DNA from: Reticulascus tulasneorum | Lineage: Eukaryota; Ascomycota; Sordariomycetes; Glomerellales; Reticulascaceae | DNA: 64,000 nucleotides | Reading direction: 5' to 3' | Assembly (NCBI GenBank): GCA_001557505.1 | Contig: LSAX01000005.1 | Coordinates: 2,232,001 to 2,296,000 of the forward strand | In this document: piece by piece, positions 33,464 to 44,400 of the stretch | Position numbering within the stretch: the first letter of the stretch is position 1 | Layout of the letters: every line of letters starts with the position of its first letter | Made by a program: the position numbers and the translations under genes | Notes under the pieces: model-generated | Told to the model about the DNA's origin: nothing | Database searches by the model: none | The model's input: the letters and a program-made list of their open reading frames with translations, nothing else

Positions 33464-34303
33464 ATGTCTGCCATCGCCGCCCGACCGCTGATGCGGTCCT
33501 CCGCCTTCCGGTCCCTTCCGTCTCGCATGATCGCCCGCTTCGAGTCGACGACAACCCAAAAGGCCACCGAGACGGCCAAGGACGCTGCGTCCAAGGCCAC
33601 TGATACGGCCAAGAGCGCTGCTTCAAAGGCTACCGAGACGGCCAAGGATGCTTCCGCCAAGGCCACCTCGACTGCGAGCGAGTACCAGGCGAAGGCTGTA
33701 CAGGGTCTGAGCCGAGTCACGAGCGCTGCTGGCCCGGCGATCGCTGGTGCCGCAAAGGGGGTTGGGAGTGCACTTGGAAGAGTCGGCGGACGGACTGGAC
33801 GGCTTGTTGGCTTCGTGGAGAGTATGTCTTCTGTCCCCCATGCCATTGTGAGGTATCAATTGCTGACGATTTGGTCCAGGACAAGTTCCATGGGTGATCT
33901 ACTACTCTCGGGTCGGCCTTGAGCTGTCCAAGATTGTGTTCCGTGGCCAATCTATGTCTCCCCCGTACGTTTATTCCCCTGACGAGCGGCCACCGAGCGA
34001 TGCTAACGTGATAATTGCAGGCCTGTTGCCACCTTCCAGTCGTACTTCCAGAACGCATTGCAAATCGTCCGTCACCCCAGCTTGTTCTTCAACACCGCGT
34101 CCAAGACGGCATCGTCCGCGGCATCCACCGCCGCCGCCCAGCCCTCGGCAGTCCTTCAGCAGATCCGAAACATCAACACGGCCACCGCTGTCGCGGGCGG
34201 CGTTATCCTCGCCGAGTGCCTGGGCTTCTTCACCGTAGGCGAGATGATCGGCCGGTTCAAGATCATCGGCTACCACGGCGAGACGGATGCCGCTCACCAC
34301 TAA
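33464..34303 (+). CDS. ATP20: Mitochondrial F1Fo-ATP synthase subunit g
   Basis: Three exons: 33464-33821, 33880-33964 and 34021-34303, giving 241 residues. Subunit g (yeast Atp20) is a membrane subunit that helps ATP synthase dimerise and shape cristae. The basic, Ser/Arg-rich start (MSAIAARPLMRSSAFRSLPS) is a mitochondrial presequence. Residues 33-76 are four 11-residue units of the KATETAKDAAS type (see findings). The conserved core follows: PWVIYYSRVGLELSKIVFRG, TFQSYFQNALQIVRHPSLFF, and the C-terminal membrane helix GVILAECLGFFTVGEMIGR with its GxxxG-like spacing. The N-terminal part is longer than the yeast protein; the C-terminal part is full length. Introns are short and in frame. Confidence 0.95.
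33560..33691 (+). repeat. 33-bp coding minisatellite (11-residue repeats) in ATP20
   Basis: Four consecutive 33-bp units (starting at 33560, 33593, 33626 and 33659) code KATETAKDAAS, KATDTAKSAAS, KATETAKDASA and a degenerate KATSTASEYQA. The period, and the alternation of Lys, Asp/Glu, Ala and Thr, resemble group-3 LEA or apolipoprotein-like amphipathic 11-mers. Confidence 0.9.
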
Positions 34304-37300
34304 ATAGCACGCCCGCCAAGGCCGCAACGACCAGCGTACGGGGGATTTTGAGATTTCCTTGGCTCTACTGCATCGGGGAGGCAAAACTGGGATAGAAGGT
34401 AATGGCCATGTGGGATGCTACGAAAGACGGGAAGAGACAAATGCGGCCCCCGGCTGTGCCCAAGTCGGCCGAGATTGAAGCCCCGAGCCTACGCTCGGAG
34501 TCTAGTTTCTCTGGCGTCTGGGCCGTGAGTGGTGCCTGGGGGTAGGACGGACGAGCAAGGCAAATCTTCCCCTTGTGTTTCTCCTTTGTAGACTCTGTAC
34601 ATCACTAGCAAGCAGCATTTTTCGGTGCTGCTGATCCTGTTCTGCAGGTAATCAAAAATACGATTGACCAACGTTCCTTGCCGCACCCCTCCCGAGTCTT
34701 CTCATGTAACCTCATCGCCCCTGCTGCCCAAGGTGGGCAAAATAGCCTGCAGCTCCCTTTCTGCAGCCTTGGGAAAGGTGCAGCTAACAAGCCCATCTTC
34801 CATCTGCCAGCCGGAGATACGGAATAGAACACTCGGCGATTCCATGCAGACCACACTCAGCCAAGGGTCATGTGCGGGCTGTGTGGAGGGGAGGGAGGTG
34901 CGAGCAGAACACTCCCAGACAACGCACGCAGAAGAGTCCAATCTCCGACCTTTTCTGATGCTCGACGGATAGATCACCGCCCTCCGGCTACGGGAATTTC
35001 TGTCCAGTGCAACTTGACGTTGGTTCCCCATCGTCCCTCACTCCTCCTCGCCGTAAGCCACCGGCCACGCAGCCTGCATAGCTTGCCTCAGGGGCGAATC
35101 GCATCCTAGCGTCGCAGGCACTGTGGGTGGCCTCGCCTCCTCGGCCGCAGATCAAGATAGACTAGAGCACTGCGCGGGGGGTGGAAACAGGAAAAGAAGC
35201 AGGGAAAAGGAAAAGGGGGGCGGGCGCGCCGTGGTCCTCGCCCGGTTCAACTTCTTTCCTCGTCGCCTGGGGGCTAGCCCGTCCCCTTTCTTCCACTTCT
35301 GCCTGCAGGCCAGCTGGACTGCAGCCAGATAGTCCATGCCCGAAGCTCGCTGCTGCTCCGCCAGGCCACTGACGACCGGTTCCAAGTGCTCGGGAGCGGA
35401 GTCGCGGCCTCCTGGTTGGACGGGGGGCTCGAGGTGGTGGTGTGGAGGGCTGGGGTGCTTTGGTTTTATGCTGTGGTGCGGTCGCTAGGGGAGGTAGTCT
35501 CATGCAGCAGATCTGGGCTGAGAAGAGCGGTGGGCTGGCAGAGTCCGGGTCGTGGCCGAGATGACCGCGCGATATGTCCTCATGACCTCGCGCATCGCGA
35601 GAGGCAGATAGAGAGAGGGACCACGACGGAGGCCCAAGTGCTGATACAGCCAGGCGCAGTGTATCTGGCCGCTCACGAAGCCCCCCCCCTCCACAGCTAT
35701 ACGCAACAAGATATTAAAGATTGCCCATGGGAAAGGAGGGCGCCGGCTGCATTCATGCGTGGTGATGTGGATAGAAAGGCAAAAACCCTGAGCCGGGAAG
35801 GAGAATTCTACTTCTCGACACACCCCTCCCATCGTCCTGCACAACGCGCAAGACTTTCCATTCTCGCCGACCATTTGCCTCCGCTCGCCGCTGGGAAAGG
35901 GTTGATATGGCGATTCGGGCCTAGGAATAGATTGATGATTTGCCGAGCCATCGTTAGGCACTGCTGTTGGTTCTCATGGATGATGAAATCTGGGAAAACA
36001 AAAGTTGTTTGTTGTCGTAGTTATCATTTCTGCTAGAAGGAGGCTAAAGTGGCCGCAAGATCGGGTCACTATCCCAAAGCTCGGTTCTATGTACATAATA
36101 AAAACCAGAATGGTTTGTACGAAAAACAAATAGCGGCCACATTTCTCAACCATATCATCTCCACAACGTCATTAGCAAGCACATTTGCAGGTCCAAATTC
36201 AGAATCTCGTCCCCACCCTGGAGTCGACCTGTGTGTTACGCTGTCCTAGCCACACCACCTCGCCATCTCATATGCATGCATGGTAATAACAAACGCCAAG
36301 CCAACCCTGTCTAGTCCATGGAAGAGGGACGGGAGAAAGCAAAACCGTGTACCACCGAAGGGACCACTCGTTTCGCCCTCGATCCAATCCCAGAGGTACA
36401 TCCCTCCGAGAAAAATGTGAGCAGCATCTCGCCCAACGTTTCGCGACACGAAACGTTATACAACGAGATTTCGAGGCAGTCCACCGGCGAAGGCGGATGC
36501 GACTGTTCAGCCACTGAACTTCGATGAGGCCGTCCACTGCCCGTGGCCATTTTCTTCGGAGGAGCCGCATACACCAGAACCGAAAGAGGCGTACCGAATG
36601 CAACGCCTCCCATAGCAGCGCTGCACTGAGCGAGTGGCAAGATCCCCCAATTGGGGGAGGCCACCTATGATTAATCCTAGGCCCACGACACAGGTCGCAT
36701 ATGGCAGTGGTCGAAGCTATTGGGCGAAGATCGTGTTACATTGTGGTCGGAGGCGGTCAGAGGAGGGGGGGCCAGGGCCTGCCACCTGCGGGTCAGCGGC
36801 TGATCCCAGGTCAAGTTTTCGGGCCCATATTGCGCGCCGCGACGAGTAAATTCGATCAGATCCCAAATTGCATGCCGAGAAAACAACAAAAAAACAATCC
36901 AGAACAGATAACGAAGGCTCGTCGAATGGGGGATGATCCACGACAGGGCCCTTCCAACCAAAACAATTGGCCTGTTTGCTGCATCCAGACAGGTAAGACA
37001 TTGTCGCATGCTTCTCTCCGGCCACATAACAAGGGCCGAGGGTGTTTTCCGCTTCATCGCTGCCTTAGCATAAGAAGTTTCTGAGAGATGCAGCAGCACT
37101 TAGGGAGCCGAGACAAAAGGTGGTGTACACCGGACAGGTTTCGCCATGGCAGTCCAATTAGGTAGCGTCCGTTTTGGGCGGTATTCAGATGCCTCGCCGT
37201 TGGTTCCATTTCGGGACTTTGCTGTAATTGCCAGAATGGCTCGCGACGGGAGGGTAACGGCAGACGGGATGGACGCGAGATTTGCTAGGGGGGGGCCGCC

Positions 37301-37371
37301 GTCCCTGGTGGCCCTTTCAGGGCATCGCAGATGGTTGGAGCCCCCCATCGGCAAATTGGACCATTTCCTGA
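34304..37371. other. Long intergenic region
   Basis: About 3.1 kb without a supported gene between ATP20 and the LaeA-like gene. A plus-strand frame at 35386-36036 (216 codons) exists but is compositionally like leader DNA, overlaps antisense frames and has no family. The 35.15-35.35 kb part is purine-rich with AAAAGG/GGGGG runs. Nothing else is recognised. Confidence 0.55.
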
Positions 37372-38680
37372 TCATTGGCCAGGCTTCTTTGCCGTCCAGA
37401 CATACCTGTACTCGAGAATCAATACCCACGCCACTAGTCTGCAGGCAATTGACGGGAATCTGCAGGGCTAGACTTACAGTTTACAATAGGCGTGGACTGG
37501 GAGCTTGCAGATCTCCTTCTTCAACTCGTCCACGAGCTTGTCGACTTGCTGCTTCGGCCACCGCTCCACCCTCGTGAGCGCCGCCAAGCTAATAGCCTGA
37601 AAACCGTGGGTCATGCTGAGGTTAAACCAGCGGCCAGTCTCTCGCTCCAGCTTGTCGGTTGGCCACGGGTTCAGCGGCAGCTTGATCACGGTTTGCTTAA
37701 CATCTGTAAAACCTACATGCCGCAGGTGGTCTGTCGTTAGGGGGTCGATATCCAGCCGTTGGTTGTGTACATAAAAGGCATGGTGAAGGTCTCTGCTCCA
37801 TGCATGTAATGGCGAGTCGGGCGGTAGAGTGTTGTCGTCGCATCGAGGAACGAACTCGATCTCTACATGTTCTAGGTAGCCTCCGGGTTTGAGGTGACTG
37901 GCGATTACATTAGTGAGTTGCCTGCCAATCGGCGTAAGGGAAAAGGGTTAGCGAACCTGAAAGCCTGAGTATAAATCGCATTCCATTGTCGGATTGCACC
38001 ACCGAGCGTTCGTATGTGGACTACATCGAGATCCGGGGCAAAGTGGGATGGCCACGGCAGTTCCACATCTGCTCGATGAAACGAGACGTTGGATGGAATC
38101 CTGGAATGAGTTAGTTGCAGGCCAAGAGAAAATAAGCATTACGCTACGAATGATTTGTGCGCTCACGTTGGCGGTTGAATCCACGAAATATCAACCCCCA
38201 TGACCTGGGCTGTCGGGTTGGCTCTGCGAGGTGATGGTTAGGTCCTCAGCTCAGGCAGTGAGATATTACATGATCTAACTCACTCGGCAACATCAATGGC
38301 CCAAATACCAGTGCCTGTCCCGACGTCAAGTATCTTGGCCCGTTCAGGGATAGGAACGTCATGATGCCTCTCGCGACGAGCTACCCAGAAGAGCTTGTGA
38401 AACATATCCAGTCTATCTTTCTCCTCCTAGAATGCGCTCATGATTAGCAAAATTGACGCTGCCGCATGGATCCGGGAATACCGACCTCATCGCAAGGGAG
38501 CAGATATTTGCCTCTTTGAAAGCCCGAGTAGAGTCGAGTATTTTCCCAGTAATCTGGTAGGACGGTTTCAGGGGTCCCACTTTCCAGACGGCATGTTAGT
38601 GACTTTTCACAGGCAGGCAGTGCTCGAAGTTGGCTAGGAGGGTTCAATATGCGGCACAAGACATACCCGTTCTGAGACAT
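37372..38680 (-). CDS. LaeA-like SAM-dependent methyltransferase
   Basis: Seven exons are proposed: 38680-38667, 38579-38486, 38426-38284, 38223-38167, 38100-37957, 37921-37478 and 37405-37372, giving 309 residues. The class I methyltransferase motif I is [17 protein letters not shown] (about 68-84), followed by [13 protein letters not shown] and [12 protein letters not shown]. The order and the N-terminal [15 protein letters not shown] block are those of the LaeA/UMTA-like family of fungal methyltransferases. LaeA itself regulates secondary metabolism with velvet proteins, but most family members are uncharacterised, so a role in regulation or small-molecule methylation is open. The final 34-base exon supplies the family ending YVWTARK-like ([10 protein letters not shown]). 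The first exon is only 14 bases and its acceptor is a weak AAAG after a CTAAC branch site, so the N-terminus is the least certain part. An in-frame ATG lies three codons earlier at 38689. Confidence 0.85.
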
Positions 38681-39420
38681 GACTACCATGAGAGAGACGG
38701 CTGGTATTCCGACAAGACTAGGAGGGCTGATGCTGCGGGAAGCCTATCTGTCGGCTGCTCAGTTGTCAAGATGAGAGCGCCTGGCAGGGGGCATAGATGT
38801 CGCCACCGCGACTCGAAAGACCAAGATTTTGGCCTGTGATCGTCCCCGGTGTGCTGAAGTAAGTTTATGCAGGTTTTCTCGGTGTGTCGTCCAAAGGCAA
38901 CTGAGACGAAGCCAACAGCGAGCACTGTTAAGAATTAGTCGTCGAGGACCAGAACAATAGTATTGCAAGGCGGTAGTTGAAGAAGAGCAAAGCCAAAGAA
39001 GGGGAGATCCGCGCCGGCAAGAATTTGGAACGGTGGGAATTTTGTGTGGGAGACGAAATAGATCCAATTGAAGATGCAGTCGGGAGCCCCCTCGATGAGA
39101 CCTTCGCATGGAACGACGTCGAGAACTTTTTTATGGGGTAGGCGGGGAAGGGGAAGGGAAGGGGGGGGTTCGTTTATCTCATGTGCAAGATGCTAGGCAG
39201 GTGAAATATTCAAAAACACATGCAATAAGTAGCTTTTTGGGGAAACATGACGGATGAGAAGAGAGAGAGAGCGAGTGAGTGAGAAAGGAAGAAGAAAGAG
39301 AGCGTGCAGGCATGGCTTGCATGGACGGAAGGCAAGGGGTAACTTCGAGTCTTGTATCCAAAGAATGAATCAATCAATGAACGGGTGCTCTCTGCGCGGT
39401 GCTGTGCTTTGCTGTGTGTG

Positions 39421-39422
<2 letters not shown>

Positions 39423-39458
<36 letters not shown>
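39423..39458. repeat. (TG)n microsatellite
   Basis: About 17 uninterrupted TG dinucleotides, flanked by TGCA and TATG. The region around it is non-coding. Confidence 0.97.
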
Positions 39459-39460
<2 letters not shown>

Positions 39461-40798
39461 GCGCCGCCCGTCCTCTCACACAGACCATATGCACCACCAC
39501 CACACGCAAACATATGCCTTCTTAGTACATGAAGGATATGGCACAACACAACACTTCACGGTACAGCAGCTCGGCAGAAAGTCTGATGTGGCCCTAGGAC
39601 GCGAGAGCCCCGCAGGGCGCCTCCTCTGTCACCGGTCTCGAGAGTGGTGTTGGCCGTTGCCCCAGACCTGGCTTGCTGGCTGGCTGGCTGGCTGGGTAAG
39701 GGCCCTGCCGGGCCAGCATGTACCTGCATTGCAGCGGCGACAGCAGCAGGCAAGCAGAGCAGTGAGGCAAGCAAAGTAGCAGTTGACTGTGGTGCGCATA
39801 CCATATATGTGTACGGTACAAGAGAGGCACATCCAAGGGAAGGTACTCGAAGCTAGTCATGGGAACGACGAAGAAAGAGAGGGAAATTTCCAGACAACGT
39901 ACATATTATGCGTGGAAACCCAACGGGATCGTCTGTTTCTCTTGGTGCAAGGCCGGTCCCGAGGCGCCAAAAATCTGGGTCACACAAATGCCAGGTCGTA
40001 CGGGACGAGGGTCCGGTCTGTCTGTCTGGTAAATCAAGGTAGGGTTGCTCGGCCTACGTCGTCGTCGTAAGTGATATGCGTACGGGAAAAGTGATAGGTA
40101 ACCAAAAGAACCGGGCGGTCAAGCAATGGCCGAAGAAGGTCCAGCGAGGAGGTCCAGCGTAGTCGAATGGAGGATGTCGAAACGGGAAGGCCCTTGGTCC
40201 ATCGGGGGATTTTCCCAACGTTAAGTAGAAGATGTAAGGATGTAGGTAGGTCGGTAAGACCGCAAATGTAAAGGTAAGGTAAAGGCAAGGTAAGGCAAGG
40301 CACTGACTGACTGCAGCGGGCAATCCCTAGTCTAAGGTAGTTGGGGGGGGGTTTTTTTTTTTTCGTAGCGTGTACCTGGATTGAGAGGGGATGGGAAGGG
40401 AGGGAGGAGTGGGTTCGAAGTCTTCTTTTCCAGGCTCGGGCCTAGGTTTGGCCTGTGGTTGGATTCTCGGCCCCTGCTGTCACGGTGCTGACGTCGGGCT
40501 TCCCTTTCCCTTTTCTGCTTCTTATTCGTCTTCCTCTTGCTAGGGCCTTGTAGTCCGTACAGATTTTTTCTTCCTCTCTCTCGCAGAACAAGGTGTGCAG
40601 GCTTCCTGGGGTTCCCAGTTGTTTATTTATCTGCCCACGCCCTCTCCATGACCCCATCCCCCTTTCCTCTGGTCGTCTCTATCGGCTCCTCTCGTTGGCT
40701 TGTTCCCGCCGTCTCCCACCCCATGGCACCTGAAATGGTGGCGTCGGAGGGTGTATGTATGTATGTACCTACCTAGGTGGGCCACCCTACGGAATGAT

Positions 40799-40821
40799 GT
40801 GTGTGTGTGTGTGTGTGTGTG
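40799..40821. repeat. (TG)n microsatellite
   Basis: About 11 TG units, non-coding, 25 bases after an ACCTACCTAGGT motif. Confidence 0.95.
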
Positions 40822-41469
40822 GGCAGAGCAGGGCAGGGGAGGGGAGGGGCCGTTGAGGGCGTCCACTGTAAATCGGTAAATGTCTTGGTACGTACAGATT
40901 ACTGCGAAGAAGTAGGTACGTAGACTAGGTACGCAGGTAAGTTAGTTGGTCAAGTTGGGTTAATTGCCATAGTCCGCCGCTGAAGGATTAGCACGGCTCC
41001 CGCTATAGCCCCTCCCATCCCAGTATACCAGCGCAAAGGGACGGCCAGTGGAGCACAGCCGGCCATGGCAGCCAGTCGTGTTCAGTACCCACCCGATGGT
41101 TGGTGTGTTAGTTGCCGTTCCGAGTAAAGTTGTTGTGGCAGCCCACCCAGAAGAGCCCCACCCCACCTCTCATTGCCTGGTGTATGTAGCGACCTGTGGC
41201 CTGTAAGTACCTCTAGTCAACATGCAATCCGTAAGGTAGTTAGGTAGCTAGTTGACATTGCCTCAACTACTTCCCTAGGTAGCGGGCTGCCTACTATGTA
41301 GTAGGTAGTTATGTAACTAGCCCACTTAATTACCTCTTAATACTAGGTAAGGTACCTTAAACCCTTCAGAACACTGCAGTGCTCCGCCAAACACCGTGTG
41401 CCCGCCCATTGAGCCCATCAATCCATCCCCCGAACCGCTGCGGCAGTGAAACAAACATTCCGCTAATTA

Positions 41470-41489
41470 CCCCCCCCCCCCCCCCCCCC
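41470..41489. repeat. Homopolymer C20 tract
   Basis: Twenty consecutive C residues, followed by ATGCCT and another C8. On the minus strand this is G20, able in principle to form quadruplex structure. Its exact length may be unreliable in sequencing. Confidence 0.95.
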
Positions 41490-44400
41490 ATGCCTCCCCC
41501 CCCATCCTCCAAACCTAGGTAGGTAGGCAGCCCGGCTTCCCAACCCAGAGCAGAGGTTCGCCGCTCCCGAGTCGCTTCAATGTCGCCAGAAACGCTACTG
41601 ACCGGTCCATACCTCATATTGAGGAAACCCCTACAGACCTGGAACCGGGCTCGTGAAGCGCCCAATGGTTCCCCTCCCCAGCCTCGCGATTCATTCAACC
41701 CAAAGAAATGCCTCCGCCTCTCTCCTCCTCTTCCTACACCTCCACCTTGTCCTCATCACATATCCTCCATGCCCCAAAAGCCCCACGCCGCCCCCCGTTG
41801 AGGGAAGCAAACCCCGTCGTCTGTGCCCATCCCCCGCTTCCCGTCGTTGTACACTCCCTACACGACTGTCGTAGGTAGACTACAGTCCACACCTTCCGAA
41901 CCCTGATCCCAGCCTTTCTTCGAGCCCAAACCAATATTTGCATTTTCGCTTCCCAAGCGTTCGTGTCTATGGCTGTCTCGGTTCGCCCATTTAGAGTTCG
42001 ACATCAACCAACACATCGGTCAGCTCAGACTTGGCATCGAGCCAGCTATCTTCGCTGGGTTCCCGGACATGTCCAGCATCCACCGGCCCCGATCCGCAAA
42101 CCCGGGCCAAGAAGCGAACCGAGACTACTCCATAAGCTCCCTGCCCATTGGGTTGTGAAACAGTGCGGATGGCGGGGGGGATGGTGTTGACATGGTCAGG
42201 AGATTGCCATGCAGCGGTCTGCTCGCCTTCGCGCAACCCTGGCTTCGCCTTCGCATGGGGTCCTCTACACCACGAAAACACCAACTGGCACACGCCGAAT
42301 GCGGTGTCATGACATGACAGGAAGATGAGGTGGTGCAGACACCAAAAACGCCCAACGCCGCCACGATCCTCCCGCCATTGGCTGTGCGCCGGGGGCATGG
42401 AACAGGGGTGGTGGTAGTCGATAGAAGGGGGTGACGTCGCAGCTACCCAGACTGCTGGAACCAACACACCCGAATCGCGGCCAGCACGTCCCAGGGCTTC
42501 CCGCGCTGCGCATTGTTCGAGGCTGATATGGTCATGGAGTGATTACGCTGATCCGCCAAAAGGACGAGAGCAAGGCATCAAAGTACACACGGTATGCCTG
42601 GCGAAGGTCTAGCCTCGGCCCCGGCATCGACTATGCGGTGCAACATGCCGTGGGACAGTTTCGCGATCTGTTCTATCTTGCCCCAACCAAGTCGAGGTAC
42701 CAAGGAGGCGGAGGGCCGTCTATGCCTGGTAGCTGGCTGACACGGGCATCCAGCAACACATGTACGTACCTGGATTATTTCCTGCCCACATGACGGCTGA
42801 GGCGAGACTAGGAATCGACGTGGCTTCCTCCTGACCTCCGATGACAGGCCAACCGCCTCTTTGGCAGATTCCTGGGCCATAGTCCGACAACCCGAACTCC
42901 TCATGGTCAAAGACACGGGCGCGGGGGAGGTTGTGTGTCGAGGAGGGACGAAGCTAGTCCTGTCTGTTGTCCTCAGGCATCACGCCTTGCCCCCATTTTG
43001 CACAAGTGACACAGAGAATAGAGCACCACAGATCGGCGATAATTCGAGCCATCATCAATCCCCTGCTACTGGATCCATGACACAACAAGGTTACCAACAC
43101 ACCCAACCCTGTGGAGGACCCCATTCTCATCTCCGCCGTATCCTTCCACCAGTGAAAGGCGTTATGTTTGTCGTGTCATCGGCAGTAAGCAGCGCCAGCA
43201 ATAACTGTCAGCTGGGGTGCGAAGTCTATTTCATGAGGCTGTCGGACGACATGAAACAATCTAGGGATGTTTCTCAGCAGCCGAATACATACTGCGTAAT
43301 TCAAACCCATCACAGATCGAAGACGGGTGGAAAATGTGACGGGGCGAGGATCATCCACAGCTGTACATCGTCACAATACGGACTTACTTGCAGGTTGCAT
43401 CTTGCATCGGCCAATGCAGCCTAGCACAGCGCATGAAGTGGCACTCACCCTTCCCATCCTATTCGGTATCTGTCGCAGTGGGTTGCTAAGATGGGCGAGG
43501 CGACAGAATACCCTGGATTGCGGTAGCACAGCGTTAAACTTGTACGACGAAGCAATCCCTGAGAAAGTCAGCCGTCACTCGACGGCCAGCTGAGCTCTGG
43601 CTGAACATGAGAGAGACTTTACGGTAAATACGTGCAAGGCAAGATCCGAAGGCGAACCAGGGGGACTCTTCGACAACAGAGCAACGGCTCCTTGCGTTTA
43701 CTCCAATTGTCGGGCCACCACGCCCCTCCTTCTAATGTGACGGGGGACCAAGGGAGACTCTGTGCATGGGCAACCTGGCGGCAATAGCTTGCTTCTTTGC
43801 GAGGCTCGGCAACAGACACAGAGACAAAACGCAGCGCACCCAGGTGGAAGCGAAACCTACTCTCGATATGGGAATGGCTATATTTGGCCGGCAGGATGGG
43901 TAGCGTGTCTCGGTCGACGAAACCTGATTGGACTTGCCCAGGTAACTTAAAAGTCTGCTATCCTCTTCTGGCACCGTGTGCATACACCAGGACAGCTTGA
44001 AGCACACTGATGTGCGATCCTGAAGGCCGGCTAAAATGAGCTATTGGCAGACCGTGTCCACTGTGGATTTTGTGACGATGTAACGGTATGACCCCTGAAC
44101 CCTGCCACCAGACCCGACAATCTGGTTCGGTTCCAGCACAAAATTGCAAATGCGCCAACAACATTGACCCAAATTGTTTTAGGCTTACCAGCGGGCGAGC
44201 TAGTGGAGGAGGACGCCTGGAATCTTGGATCGGGATAGGTAGGTCGAATTGCCTCCCTGCATCAGGTCAGCAGGTGCCTTGTGTCCGCAGGAATCGAGTT
44301 ATTCGACCAGAGATGCCTGCCCGGTAGCATGCAGCGCTTTGCCGGTTATCTCGTCATGCCCTGCCCAGCCCGTTGTCGTCGTCGTCGTCCCAGCCGCGAA

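Noticed and set aside
35386..36036. 216-codon plus-strand open frame
   Set aside because: Leader-like composition, conflicting antisense frame at 35500-35961, no recognised domain or secretion/membrane logic.
38662..38667. Splicing of the LaeA-like first intron to the nearer TAG at about 38634
   Set aside because: It would leave an intron of only about 33 bases, too short for fungal splicing; the AAAG acceptor at 38580 after a CTAAC branch site keeps frame and gives a normal length.
42861..43424. 187-codon plus-strand open frame in the gene-poor block
   Set aside because: Composition is uneven, no domain is seen, and neighbouring frames are equally long; consistent with chance.
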